A program made the position numbers and the translations under genes. From NCBI RefSeq assembly GCF_042427745.1, contig NZ_JBHMFA010000017.1: a DNA stretch of 64,000 bases; one strand, given 5' to 3'. The notes beneath the pieces were generated by a model. The model was given only the letters and a program-made list of their open reading frames with translations. It ran no database searches and was not told the origin of the DNA. The stretch comes from Algibacter miyuki. GTDB lineage: Bacteria; Bacteroidota; Bacteroidia; Flavobacteriales; Flavobacteriaceae. Of the stretch, positions 19,401 through 28,086 are shown piece by piece; the first letter of the stretch is position 1, and every line of letters starts with the position of its first letter.

Positions 19401-21317
19401 TAATAACTGATTTTTTCTTAAAAGCTCATTTTCTGCAATTCGCTTTTCCGAGACATCGGTTGACACTCCTAAATACCCAATAAGGTTATTCTGTTCATCT
19501 TTAATTGAAGTTAGCGTTAACTGTACTGGCAGCGTTGTTCCATCTTTTCTTAAATACGTCCATTCACGGGTATCATGAGCATTAGTTTTTGAGAGTTCTA
19601 ACTGCGCCCTAAAGCCCTCTAGAGACTTGCCATATCGTTTTGCTATATCAATTCTAAAATTCTCTATTTCATCCTCTAAATGATAAAAAATTGGTCTTTT
19701 TATTCCTACTATTTCAGATGCAGAATAGCCCGTTAGAATTTCTGCTCCGTGGTTAAAGTGATTAATAATTCCTTCTGTATCGGTAGATACAATAGCTATT
19801 GTTCCAGAGTTAAAAATAGCTTTTAACTCTGTGTGTGCTTTATTTAAAGCTAACTCAGACTTTTTTATTATATCAATATCTTGAAAAACACCAAAAAGAC
19901 GAATACAATTACCATCGACAAACTCAGCCTGGCCAATTGCACGTGTCCAAACGGTGTTTCCTTTAGCTGTTATTAATTCTAACTCCAAGTCATAAGAAGT
20001 TCCAAGTTCCATTGCCCTTTTAACAGCCTCTTCAATGGCATCTCTACTTTCTCCTTCTTTAAAAAATGCAATTGCTGTTTCTAAATCTGGCTCATAATTT
20101 TCAGGTACTTCGTGTATTTCAAAAACAACTTTACTCCAAAATATTGTGCCTTTTATTAAATCTATATCCCAAGTTCCAATACGGGCTATTTCATTCGTTT
20201 TATCTAATATTTTTTCTATGCGCTCTTTTTCTTCTTCTTTCTCTTTTAAATGGGTAATATCTCCAGTATGCATTATTAGCCCACCAACAACTCCTTCAGA
20301 GATATACCAAGGTCTTACATCCCAATAAATCCATTGCACTGTGCCATCTTTGCGTACAAAAGGAGCTTCGTCACATTTATCAATTGCTCCATTCAAACAT
20401 TTTTGATGATTTGCTTTCCAGTCTTCTCCTATTTCAGGGAAAAGATCATAATGACAACGACCAATTACCTCTTCATCTTCCATCTTATAATCTAAAATCC
20501 ATTCTTTAGAAGCAGCTATATAACACATATTTGTGTCTAACATAGCAATAGCTGTGGGCGCTTGCTCTATAAAAATTTTATTATAAGTGTCTTTAATTTC
20601 TAAATCTGCTTTAAGAATTTCAAGCTCTAAAACATTTTTCTTGATTCGTTCTTCCGATGCGCTTAACTCTTCATTAATAGCAATAAGTTCTTTGCTTTTC
20701 AAAGAAAACGCTTTTAATGAAGGAAATAAAATGAATAAATAACTACCAAGCATTAACAAAAAAACGCTTATTGCAAAAGCATATATTACAATTTTCAAAT
20801 TTCGAAGTTTGCGTGTTTCGGCTTTTTGATAACTACTAAGTAAAGTATCAATATGTTGCAAGTAATGTTTTTCAGCTTCGGAAATTTTTTCTACTTCAAT
20901 TTTTAAAAGTTCCACATTTGAAGCATCAATAATACGAGCACTAGACAATCTTAAACTTTTAAAATAATCTTTATTAAATTCAATAAGAGAATCTAAAGCG
21001 CTATTATTTCCGTTTTGATTATTCCCACTTTTTAAGGAATCGTCTAAATCATGCCACGAATCTATCAACGCTTCTAAAGCGCTAACCGTATTTTTATTGG
21101 CAAAATTTCGACCACCAAAACCAATATCATGCACAATTCTATTAAATCGTTGGCTTAGGGCACGTTGTTCTGTAATTATATTAATTACATTCGCATTTGA
21201 AATTTGTGAATTAATACCACTGTGAATTATAAATAACACCGCAGCTATAATTATTGCTATTGTAAGTAATAATAGCTTATATCTGTATTTAATCGATCTC
21301 TTTAAATTTTTCATCAA
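16434..21317 (-). CDS. Very large membrane sensor histidine kinase with about nine PAS domains
   Basis: A 1627-residue inner-membrane kinase. The N-terminus has TM1 (~13-32), a periplasmic segment with an EQRALSQRFNR motif like the PilJ-type sensor domain (~45-170), and TM2 (~175-197). About nine PAS/PAC modules follow at ~240-360, 370-490, 495-625, 633-752, 760-884, 888-1002, 1010-1130, 1136-1250 and 1258-1380. Modules 5-6 and 7-8 are near-copies of a two-PAS unit (FRGLLESAPDAMVIT occurs twice). The kinase core has HisKA with the phospho-acceptor His near 1418 in SHNLRAPVS, an N box near 1532 (NLVGNSIKYRSP) and DNGLGID near 1562. The signal is unknown, and the response regulator follows in the same operon. 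Confidence 0.92.
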   Translation of the reverse strand: MMKNLKRSIKYRYKLLLLTIAIIIAAVLFIIHSGINSQISNANVINIITEQRALSQRFNRIVHDIGFGGRNFANKNTVSALEALIDSWHDLDDSLKSGNNQNGNNSALDSLIEFNKDYFKSLRLSSARIIDASNVELLKIEVEKISEAEKHYLQHIDTLLSSYQKAETRKLRNLKIVIYAFAISVFLLMLGSYLFILFPSLKAFSLKSKELIAINEELSASEERIKKNVLELEILKADLEIKDTYNKIFIEQAPTAIAMLDTNMCYIAASKEWILDYKMEDEEVIGRCHYDLFPEIGEDWKANHQKCLNGAIDKCDEAPFVRKDGTVQWIYWDVRPWYISEGVVGGLIMHTGDITHLKEKEEEKERIEKILDKTNEIARIGTWDIDLIKGTIFWSKVVFEIHEVPENYEPDLETAIAFFKEGESRDAIEEAVKRAMELGTSYDLELELITAKGNTVWTRAIGQAEFVDGNCIRLFGVFQDIDIIKKSELALNKAHTELKAIFNSGTIAIVSTDTEGIINHFNHGAEILTGYSASEIVGIKRPIFYHLEDEIENFRIDIAKRYGKSLEGFRAQLELSKTNAHDTREWTYLRKDGTTLPVQLTLTSIKDEQNNLIGYLGVSTDVSEKRIAENELLRKNQLLTFAEKITMMGSWQWDIINNTGKISAGMCEIYEIDSSDSTMGFDEFFNFVHPDDKEKVALHVKGSVEEKAFENNFLHRIITAKGNVKIVQLLGKVITNEVGEVIEIIGACQDITEQKMKEAELLRKNHFLSFAERITKMGNWQWEVVTDTLTWSANLYGIFEHDVKEVNLKYDTFFSYVHPDDKAFITRYVEDAFIEKKFPENFIHRIITGNGTIKTVHFMGEVILDDQGEVLEMIGTCQDVTEQKMEENKFRGLLESAPDAMVITNEQGKIQLINKQAEKLFGYHIDELIGESVEILIPKRFLGTHETHRVGFFNTPRVRSIGDGKELYGINKAGKEIPIQISLSPLETEQGVLVSAAIRDITEQKLAKNELLRKNQLLNFAEEITLMGHWIWNILEDRVEWSSNLYNIFELEKEEVDLRFNTYFSFVHPEDKDLVSEYFDNAAKGGGFTNFSHRILTNGKVKTVQLLGEVGTNDSGSVIEMIGTCQDITEQKMAENKFRGLLESAPDAMVITDENSKIQMINKQAEKMFGYKIEELFNKSVDLLLPKRFLTGCESKVNTVLGDLMGTESSGDEELKAMNKKGEEFPVQINLSPLETEEGVLVSAAIRDISAQKLAQAELVRKNQLLTFAEKINVMGNWQWDIVNDELKWSSNLYGIFGLDENKTDLSYETYFSFVHPADKEAVTFYVRKSIEEKKFYNNFEHRIIASDGKVKFIHLLGVVNTNDSGEILELVGTCQDITEKKEEQDKIIEAKNNLENLAQKLTFNNKQLADFTHITSHNLRAPVSNLNSLLGFYNASESTEEKTLLFAKFEKVINHLTLTLNTLVDAVRIKNNTPIELEDIAFEEVLNKTKEILSGEIIKNNVIFSNDFSKVNKIRYNRIYIESIFLNLVGNSIKYRSPYRTPEISIQSEIIDGNVILQFKDNGLGIDLERHGHKLFGLNKVFHRHPEAKGVGLFMVKAQVEALGGVVSATSEVDKGSVFSINFNKM

Positions 21318-21358
21318 TAATTATATAAACCAATTAAAAAAGATTGATTTTAATTAAA

Positions 21359-21366
21359 CAAAATTA
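21359..21366 (-). promoter_or_regulatory. Candidate -7 box for the PAS kinase operon
   Basis: Minus-strand TAATTTTG matches TAnnTTTG 41 nt before the kinase ATG. The -33 region is only a T-run, so support is weak. Confidence 0.3.
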
Positions 21367-21591
21367 TATTTCAAAATAAATTATTAAAAATTTTGGATAC
21401 ACCATAAGCCACTTGATTGTATACTTGTAAGAAAAAGATATCCTAAATATTTTAATTAAGAGAATGTATAAATCATTATTTGGGACAAATATATTTAGAC
21501 GTGCGCAAAGTACGAAAATTCCACGTAATCCTTTTGTTTTTTTCTTGCTTTGTTATATAATATACGTAAAATAAACTAAAACTAGACCAAC

Positions 21592-22164
21592 ATGCATATT
21601 GTTTTCGCTACCAACAACTTAAATAAAATTAAAGAGGTACAAGCCCTAATGCCAGAGCATATCACACTTTTGAGCCTAAAAGACATTGGTTGCACCGAAG
21701 ATATCCCTGAAAACCAGCCGACTATCGAAGGAAATGCAATGCAAAAAGCCAACTACATAAAAACGAACTATAACCACGACTGTTTTGCTGATGATACCGG
21801 ACTGGAAGTTACTGCATTAAACGGCGAACCAGGAGTGTATTCGGCACGTTATGCTGGAGAACAACGTAGCGATAACGATAACATGGATAAACTACTCCAT
21901 AACTTACAAGATAAAACAGACCGCAGTGCGCAATTTAAAACCGTAATCGCACTTCATATTAACGGCCTTACGCATACTTTTACAGGTATTTGCAAAGGCG
22001 AAATAACCACCAAAAAACAAGGCGAAAAAGGTTTTGGATACGATCCCATTTTTAGTCCCACGACCTTCAATATGACATTTGCAGAAATGGACTTAGTTGA
22101 AAAAAACAAAATTGGTCACCGCGGCAAAGCTGTAAGACAATTAGTCGGTTTTTTAAGCGAATAA
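21592..22164 (+). CDS. rdgB: XTP/dITP diphosphatase (HAM1 family)
   Basis: A house-cleaning pyrophosphatase that removes dITP, XTP and ITP from the nucleotide pool. The 190 residues show the family N-terminus IVFATNNLNKIKEVQALM, FADDTGLEVTALNGEPGVYSARY with the catalytic Asp, GEKGFGYDPIF, and KIGHRGKAV near the end. It is transcribed rightward ahead of the rel/spoT gene, 73 bp apart. Confidence 0.96.
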   Translation: MHIVFATNNLNKIKEVQALMPEHITLLSLKDIGCTEDIPENQPTIEGNAMQKANYIKTNYNHDCFADDTGLEVTALNGEPGVYSARYAGEQRSDNDNMDKLLHNLQDKTDRSAQFKTVIALHINGLTHTFTGICKGEITTKKQGEKGFGYDPIFSPTTFNMTFAEMDLVEKNKIGHRGKAVRQLVGFLSE

Positions 22165-22237
22165 AAAACAACTAAAAAGCGTAAAAAAAAATTCTTTTTC
22201 CGGTTGACTATTACAATTGTTTTATTACTTTTAGTCT

Positions 22238-24463
22238 ATGACAGATGAAGAGATAGAAAAAGAAAACGCAACCATTGCTAAAGCTTATAAAGAACTTTTA
22301 AAAGTTAGTTATACCACACTTTCTGATGAAGATAAAAAGCTAATACGGAAGGCATTTGAAGTTGCTGTAGACGGCCATAAAGACCAACGCCGTAAATCGG
22401 GTGAAGCCTATATTTTTCATCCCATTGCTGTGGCCAAAATAGTAGCTCAAGAAATAGGTCTAGATGCGACATCTATTGCCGCTGCCCTACTTCATGATGT
22501 TGTGGAAGATAGCCCAGATTATGACATTAAAGATATCGAAAATCTATTCGGTAAAACCATTGCTACCATTGTTGCCGGCTTAACTAAAATTTCCTCGTTA
22601 AGTAAAGATCAAGATATGGATGTTTCGCTTCAAGCTGAAAATTTCCGTAAAATGTTATTAACCTTAAATGATGATGTACGCGTTATCATCATTAAAATTG
22701 CCGATAGATTGCACAACATGCAAACTATGGACTCTATGCGGCCCGATAAGCAAGTTAAAATCGCTTCGGAAACCTTATACATTTACGCTCCATTAGCCCA
22801 TAGAATAGGGCTTTATAACATAAAAACAGAGCTTGAAGATTTAGGCTTAAAATATCTAGAACCTACAGATTATTACGATATTTTAAATAAAACCAAAGAA
22901 AGCAAAAAGGATCAAGACTTATATATTGAACAATTTAGCGGCGTTATACAAAACTCTCTTGATAAAGAAAAACTGAATTATACCATTAAAGGACGCCCTA
23001 AATCTATTTTTTCTATTCGAAAAAAGATGATAAATCAAGGTGTTTCCTTTGATGAGGTTTACGATAAATTTGCTATTCGAATTATTTATAAATGCGATGC
23101 CGATCCGCAGAATGAAAAATTTCTCGCTTGGAAAATATATTCCATCGTTACCGATCATTTTAGACCAAACCCTATTCGCCTTCGCGATTGGATTTCGTCA
23201 CCAAAAAGCACAGGTTATGAAGCACTTCATATTACCGTTATGGGGCCAAAAGGCCGTTGGGTAGAAGTACAAATACGTAGTGAACGCATGAATGAAATAG
23301 CCGAAAAAGGTTATGCTGCTCACTATAAATATAAGCAAGGAGGCGAAAAAGAAGATAATTTAGAAAGTTGGATTAACAGATTACAAGAAGCTTTAGAGAA
23401 CCCACATACCAATGCTGTCGATTTTGTAGAGCAATTCAAACTAAATCTATATTCAAAAGAAATATTTGTTTTTACTCCAAAGGGCGATTTAAAATCGCTC
23501 CCAAAAGGAGCAACAACACTCGATTTTGCTTTCAGCATACATACCCAAGTCGGGATGAAAACCCGTGGAGCCAAGGTAAACGGAAAATTAGTACCACTTA
23601 GTTATGAACTTAAAAGTGGCGATCAGGTCGATATTTTAACTTCAGAAAATGCAAAACCCAATCCAAACTGGTTAGACTATGCTACCACAGCAAGATCGCG
23701 CAGTAAAATTAAATCGGCCTTAAAAGAAGACCGTAAATTAATTGGTGAAGAAGGAAAAGAAATTTTACGTAGAAAATTAAAACAGCTTAAAATTAACTTA
23801 AACGAGGCGTCTATTAACGAAATGGTTAGCTATTTTAAGTTAAAAACTAGTTTAGATTTATTTTACCGAGTAGGCTTAGGCACTATAGACAATACTATGT
23901 TAAAGGCTTATGCTGCTTCTAGAAGCAATGCTTTAATGAGTTTTCTGAAAAGTAAAATGACTCGAAAAGCCAACTTACCTAATGACGATTTAGAGAAAGA
24001 TGAAATTACCACTAAATTTGACTCTCTAGTTTTTGGCAAGGAAGAGGATAAACTCGATTACAAACTAGCAAGCTGTTGTAACCCAATTCCTGGCGATGAT
24101 GTTTTTGGTTTTTTAACCGCTTCAGATGGTTTAAAGGTGCATAAAAAGAATTGTCCAAATGCGCTAAGTCTTCAAGCTAACTACGCCTATCGCGTCATGT
24201 TAGCTAAATGGGTGGACTCGTCGCAACAAGAATTTTTGGCACATATCTCGCTATCAGGTATCGACCACATTGGTTTGGTAAGCGACATTACAACTATCAT
24301 TTCAGAAAACATGCACGTTAATATGAAGAGCATTAGCTTTGAAAGCGACGATGGCCTTTTTGCAGGTAAAATACATGTTGTAGTTAAGAATAAAACACTG
24401 TTAAAAAAACTTTTAGACCGCCTTGAGAAAATTAATGGCATAGATAAGGTTACTAGAGTGTAA
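22238..24463 (+). CDS. Bifunctional (p)ppGpp synthetase/hydrolase (Rel/SpoT)
   Basis: The stringent-response enzyme that makes and degrades (p)ppGpp. Its 741 residues include an HD hydrolase domain with an intact metal site (His61, LLHD near 84-87 and VVED, then DRLHNM near 156-161), a synthetase domain (KGRPKSIFSI near 251-260, FAIRIIYK, STGYEALH and EVQIRSERM), a TGS domain (~405-470, IFVFTPKGDLKSLPKGAT) and a C-terminal ACT/RRM region (~665-741, GLVSDITTIISE). Both catalytic halves look functional, so Rel/SpoT is a better label than RelA. It is the only copy in the window. Confidence 0.95.
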   Translation: MTDEEIEKENATIAKAYKELLKVSYTTLSDEDKKLIRKAFEVAVDGHKDQRRKSGEAYIFHPIAVAKIVAQEIGLDATSIAAALLHDVVEDSPDYDIKDIENLFGKTIATIVAGLTKISSLSKDQDMDVSLQAENFRKMLLTLNDDVRVIIIKIADRLHNMQTMDSMRPDKQVKIASETLYIYAPLAHRIGLYNIKTELEDLGLKYLEPTDYYDILNKTKESKKDQDLYIEQFSGVIQNSLDKEKLNYTIKGRPKSIFSIRKKMINQGVSFDEVYDKFAIRIIYKCDADPQNEKFLAWKIYSIVTDHFRPNPIRLRDWISSPKSTGYEALHITVMGPKGRWVEVQIRSERMNEIAEKGYAAHYKYKQGGEKEDNLESWINRLQEALENPHTNAVDFVEQFKLNLYSKEIFVFTPKGDLKSLPKGATTLDFAFSIHTQVGMKTRGAKVNGKLVPLSYELKSGDQVDILTSENAKPNPNWLDYATTARSRSKIKSALKEDRKLIGEEGKEILRRKLKQLKINLNEASINEMVSYFKLKTSLDLFYRVGLGTIDNTMLKAYAASRSNALMSFLKSKMTRKANLPNDDLEKDEITTKFDSLVFGKEEDKLDYKLASCCNPIPGDDVFGFLTASDGLKVHKKNCPNALSLQANYAYRVMLAKWVDSSQQEFLAHISLSGIDHIGLVSDITTIISENMHVNMKSISFESDDGLFAGKIHVVVKNKTLLKKLLDRLEKINGIDKVTRV

Positions 24464-24471
24464 AAAATGTG

Positions 24472-24479
24472 TAAATTTG
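24472..24479 (+). promoter_or_regulatory. Candidate -7 box for the Fur-family gene
   Basis: TAAATTTG matches TAnnTTTG and lies 10 nt before the ATG at 24490. No -33 match is apparent. Confidence 0.45.
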
Positions 24480-24489
24480 CCACGCAATT

Positions 24490-24957
24490 ATGAATACAAA
24501 AGTAGATAATAAGAATCAAGACATAGTAAAAAGCGTATTTACAAGCTTTTTAGAAAACAAGGGACACCGAAAAACCCCTGAACGCTACGCTATACTTCAA
24601 GAAATTTATAATAACAACGAACATTTCGATATAGAATCTCTATATCTGAACATGAAAAATAAAAAGTATCGCGTTTCTAGAGCTACACTTTATAATACTA
24701 TAGAGTTACTTTTAGAATGTAAATTGGTTAGAAAACATCAATTTGGACAAAACCAGGCGCATTACGAAAAATCGTATTTCGATAGACAGCACGATCATGT
24801 GATATTAACAGATACGGGTGAAGTTATCGAATTTTGCGATCCGCGAATTCAATCTATAAAAAAAACTATCGAAGAAGTTTTCGATATTGAAATCAATAAT
24901 CATTCACTTTATTTCTACGGGACTAGAAAAACTCCTGATAGCAATAAGGACAACTAA
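24490..24957 (+). CDS. Fur-family transcriptional regulator
   Basis: A metal- or peroxide-responsive DNA-binding regulator of 155 residues. It has the winged-helix RKTPERYAILQEIY and YRVSRATLYNTIELLL recognition region, and a metal-binding HDHVIL followed by EFCDPRI. The C-terminal zinc CxxC pairs seen in many Fur/PerR proteins are missing, leaving one Cys in the middle. It could therefore be a Fur, PerR or Zur type, and the metal cannot be decided from sequence. It lies 11 bp before purA and is probably cotranscribed with it. Confidence 0.9.
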   Translation: MNTKVDNKNQDIVKSVFTSFLENKGHRKTPERYAILQEIYNNNEHFDIESLYLNMKNKKYRVSRATLYNTIELLLECKLVRKHQFGQNQAHYEKSYFDRQHDHVILTDTGEVIEFCDPRIQSIKKTIEEVFDIEINNHSLYFYGTRKTPDSNKDN

Positions 24958-24968
24958 CTAATTTTACA

Positions 24969-26246
24969 ATGGCAGTAGATTTACTACTTGGATTACAATG
25001 GGGAGACGAAGGCAAAGGAAAAATTGTTGACGTACTTACCTCAAACTACAACATTATTGCTCGTTTTCAAGGCGGACCAAATGCAGGACACACTTTAGTT
25101 TTCAACGGAAAAAAACATGTATTACATACCATACCATCAGGTATTTTCCATGATGACGCCACTAATTTAGTAGGAAATGGTGTTGTTATAGATCCTGTTA
25201 TTTTCAAAGGAGAACTTGATAAGCTTGAAGCACAAGGTGTAGATTACAGAAAATCTCTTGTAATTTCGCGTAAAGCTCATATTATTTTACCAACGCACCG
25301 ATTACTAGATGCGGCAAGTGAAACATCTAAAGGAAAAGCCAAAATTGGATCAACCTTAAAAGGTATTGGACCAACTTACATGGACAAAACGGGTAGAAAC
25401 GGGATTCGTGTTGGCGATTTAGAATTAAGCGATTGGAAAGATAAATATAGAGCTCTAGCTGATAAGCATGAGTCAATGATTTCTTTTTACAATGTTGATA
25501 TTGAATACGATTTAAAAGAACTTGAAACTGAATTCTTTAAGGCTATTGAAGTTTTAAAATCTCTAAAATTCATCGATTCTGAAGAATACATTTATCAAGC
25601 ACAAAAATCTGGTCAAACGATCTTAGCCGAAGGCGCTCAAGGTTCTTTATTAGATATCGATTTTGGAACATATCCATTCGTAACTTCTAGTAACACCACT
25701 GCTGCTGGAGCTTGTACTGGCTTAGGTGTATCTCCAGGACAAATTGGTGAGGTATTCGGAATTTTCAAAGCCTATACAACTCGTGTTGGTTCTGGCCCAT
25801 TCCCTACTGAACTATTTGACGTAGATGGTGAAACCATGGCTAAAGTTGGTAACGAATTTGGTGCTACTACAGGTAGAGCAAGACGTTGCGGTTGGTTAGA
25901 TTTAATTGCGCTTAAATATGCTTGTCAAGTAAATGGTGTTACGCAATTAATGATGATGAAAGGTGATGTACTTTCAGGGTTTAAAACCTTAAAAGTATGT
26001 ACAGCTTACAAATATAAAGGAGAAGTTATCGAGCATTTCCCTTACAACATTGAACCAGAAAATGTAGAACCTATCTATACTGATTTCAGTGGTTGGAATG
26101 AAGATTTAACAGGCATGTCTGAAGCGTCACAACTTCCGAAGTCATTAAACGAATACATTGAGTTTTTAGAAAAAGAATTAGAAATTCCGATTACTATCGT
26201 TTCTGTTGGACCAGATAGAAAACAAACAATTTTCAGAAATAAATAA
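24969..26246 (+). CDS. purA: Adenylosuccinate synthetase
   Basis: Catalyses IMP plus aspartate plus GTP to adenylosuccinate in AMP biosynthesis. The 425 residues carry the P-loop GLQWGDEGKGK near 8-18, GPNAGHT near 36-42, GSTLKGIGPTYMDK, the switch region with TTGRARRCGWLD, and GPDR near the end. It sits 11 bp downstream of a Fur-family gene and ends before a strong terminator. Confidence 0.98.
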   Translation: MAVDLLLGLQWGDEGKGKIVDVLTSNYNIIARFQGGPNAGHTLVFNGKKHVLHTIPSGIFHDDATNLVGNGVVIDPVIFKGELDKLEAQGVDYRKSLVISRKAHIILPTHRLLDAASETSKGKAKIGSTLKGIGPTYMDKTGRNGIRVGDLELSDWKDKYRALADKHESMISFYNVDIEYDLKELETEFFKAIEVLKSLKFIDSEEYIYQAQKSGQTILAEGAQGSLLDIDFGTYPFVTSSNTTAAGACTGLGVSPGQIGEVFGIFKAYTTRVGSGPFPTELFDVDGETMAKVGNEFGATTGRARRCGWLDLIALKYACQVNGVTQLMMMKGDVLSGFKTLKVCTAYKYKGEVIEHFPYNIEPENVEPIYTDFSGWNEDLTGMSEASQLPKSLNEYIEFLEKELEIPITIVSVGPDRKQTIFRNK

Positions 26247-26270
26247 AACCTATTTCTAAATAATATTTTA

Positions 26271-26309
26271 AGACCTGATATGTTTCTCGAAACCATCAGG
26301 TCTTTTTTT
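26271..26309 (+). terminator. Intrinsic terminator of purA
   Basis: AGACCTGAT and ATCAGGTCT pair, with inner GTTTC/GAAAC pairing and a seven-T tract. It begins 25 bp after the purA stop. Confidence 0.92.
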
Positions 26310-26369
26310 GTTGCTTATTTCTTAACTATTAGTTAAACTAAATGCTTTCAATAAAATTCATTTTACAGT

Positions 26370-26377
26370 TACATTTG
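26370..26377 (+). promoter_or_regulatory. Candidate -7 box for the ECF sigma gene
   Basis: TACATTTG matches TAnnTTTG and lies 16 nt before the ATG at 26394. The upstream in-frame TTG at 26379 falls right after it and is unlikely to be the start. Confidence 0.45.
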
Positions 26378-26393
26378 TTTGTATGCTGTAATT

Positions 26394-26972
26394 ATGAAAC
26401 GACCACTCAAAAACTCTTCTAACGAACAACTTCAAATCCTTCTAAAAAAAGGTAATGAGAGTGCTTTCAACGAAATATACATTCGCTATTGGAAAATTTT
26501 ATACACCTATGCATACCGAATTTATACTGAAGAAAAAATTTGCGAAGATATTGTTCAAGAGGTATTTATAAGCCTCTGGCACAAATCTAAAACCATAGAA
26601 ATAGTAAACCTTGAGGGTTATCTTTTTAGAGCCATTAAATACAAAATAACAACCTATATCCGCGATTTAAAATTTACTTCTACCCATTTTGAAGCACTAG
26701 AAAACATTTTCATTTCTAGTCCGTCAGAAAAAAACTTAGAGTACCAAGAGCTAGAAGAAAGCCTGTTCTTAGAAATTGACAAACTAACTCCTAAATGCAA
26801 AAGAGTATTTATTTTAAGTAGGGTTGAACAATTATCTAATACCGAAATTTCTCAAAAACTAGACATCTCTATTCGAACAGTAGAAAAGCACATTAGTGAT
26901 GCGCTTAAAAAATTAAAATCTTCTCTAAAAACAAATCATATTATTGGTTTTGTTATCACAATGTTTCTATAA
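26394..26972 (+). CDS. ECF-type RNA polymerase sigma factor (FecI-like)
   Basis: A 192-residue sigma-70 family protein. Region 2 contains the helix IYIRYWKILYTYAYRIY and EKICEDIVQEVFISLW. Region 4 contains LTPKCKRVFILSRVEQLSN and SIRTVEKHISDALKKLK. It is followed by a FecR-like anti-sigma gene and a SusC receptor with an STN domain, the classical layout for cell-surface signalling in which ligand binding releases the sigma factor. Start placed at the ATG at 26394. Confidence 0.92.
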   Translation: MKRPLKNSSNEQLQILLKKGNESAFNEIYIRYWKILYTYAYRIYTEEKICEDIVQEVFISLWHKSKTIEIVNLEGYLFRAIKYKITTYIRDLKFTSTHFEALENIFISSPSEKNLEYQELEESLFLEIDKLTPKCKRVFILSRVEQLSNTEISQKLDISIRTVEKHISDALKKLKSSLKTNHIIGFVITMFL

Positions 26973-27071
26973 AGTAAACATGAGCCTACTCATATTAAGA
27001 AACCATTAACCTCCACTTTTCTTCTACGTGTTATACTTAAAAATTGAGACTTGTAAATAAACAAGACCATT

Positions 27072-28004
27072 TTGAAAGACAAACATTTTATTTCCATAGC
27101 TAAAAATTACATTAATAACGTTGCGACTAAAGATGAAAAAAGGCAAGTCGATAATTTTTACGACGCTATGCAAGAAAAGCATAAATCGATTCCCGTTAAT
27201 TTAAGCTTCCGGAAAGAAATAAAAATTAAAAACGCTATAGACAGCGCTATTCATAAAAAAGCACATCCATTTAACTACAAAAATCTTTCCATTGCAGCTT
27301 CCATTTTACTCCTTATAGGTATCACCTTTTCATATTCACTTCTAAGTATAAACCCCATAACTATTAAAACTCAAATGGGTGAACGAAGAGAAGTATTACT
27401 TCCAGATAGCAGTCATGTGTTCTTAAATTCAAACAGTAGTATAACTTATCATGATAATTTTACAGATGAAAGACATATTACATTAACAGGTGAAGCTTTT
27501 TTTAAAGTAACCAGAAACCTAAAGAAGCCATTTGTTATATCTTCTAATAATACAGAAACCAAGGTTTTAGGAACGTCCTTTAATGTTAACGCTACCAACA
27601 ATAATAAAACTATCGTTAGTGTAAATACCGGTAAAGTACTTGTTCGCTCTAAAGTATCTCCTAAAAACAAAGTGATTTTAACCAAAAATCAACAAGTTAC
27701 CTTTTTAAATCAAACACCTATTATTCTGAATAATGCTAATAGTGATGATTTAATTGCTTGGACCAAAAATATTATTGTTTTGAATAACGAAACACTCGAA
27801 AACACAGCCAAGATTTTGGAAAACTGGTATAATGTTTCAATAGAATTTAAAGATGAAAAAACAAAACAAGAAACCATTACCGGAAAATTTAATAATGAAA
27901 CCTTAAAAAACGTCATGACAAGTATCGAGCTACTTAAAGATTTAAAAATAGATTACTTAACACCAAACCATATTATTATAAGAAAGAACACAAAGAAAAA
28001 TTAA
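27072..28004 (+). CDS. FecR-family anti-sigma factor
   Basis: A 310-residue single-pass inner membrane protein. It has a short cytoplasmic segment (residues 1-~75), one TM (~76-96, AASILLLIGITFSYSLL), and a periplasmic FecR domain with LPDSSHVFLNSNS, FFKVTRNLKKPF and GTSFNVNA, followed by a C-terminal DUF4974-like part (NETLENTAKILENWYNVSI). It would bind the upstream ECF sigma and read the state of the SusC STN domain. The frame begins at TTG (27072), and the first ATG is 31 codons in, inside the predicted helix, so TTG is likely the true start. Confidence 0.88.
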   Translation: MKDKHFISIAKNYINNVATKDEKRQVDNFYDAMQEKHKSIPVNLSFRKEIKIKNAIDSAIHKKAHPFNYKNLSIAASILLLIGITFSYSLLSINPITIKTQMGERREVLLPDSSHVFLNSNSSITYHDNFTDERHITLTGEAFFKVTRNLKKPFVISSNNTETKVLGTSFNVNATNNNKTIVSVNTGKVLVRSKVSPKNKVILTKNQQVTFLNQTPIILNNANSDDLIAWTKNIIVLNNETLENTAKILENWYNVSIEFKDEKTKQETITGKFNNETLKNVMTSIELLKDLKIDYLTPNHIIIRKNTKKN

Positions 28005-28015
28005 TAATAAAAAAA

Positions 28016-28041
28016 CCCATTTCCGCTGCAACGAAAATGGG
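28016..28041 (+). other. Stem-loop between fecR-like and susC-like genes
   Basis: CCCATTTCCG and CGAAAATGGG form a near-perfect 10-bp stem with one mismatch and a 6-nt loop, not followed by a T-tract on the plus strand. It may stabilise or process the intercistronic mRNA. Confidence 0.45.
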
Positions 28042-28086
28042 CTGAATAACAAATAACATTAAATTAATTAACGTTAATCATTTAAA

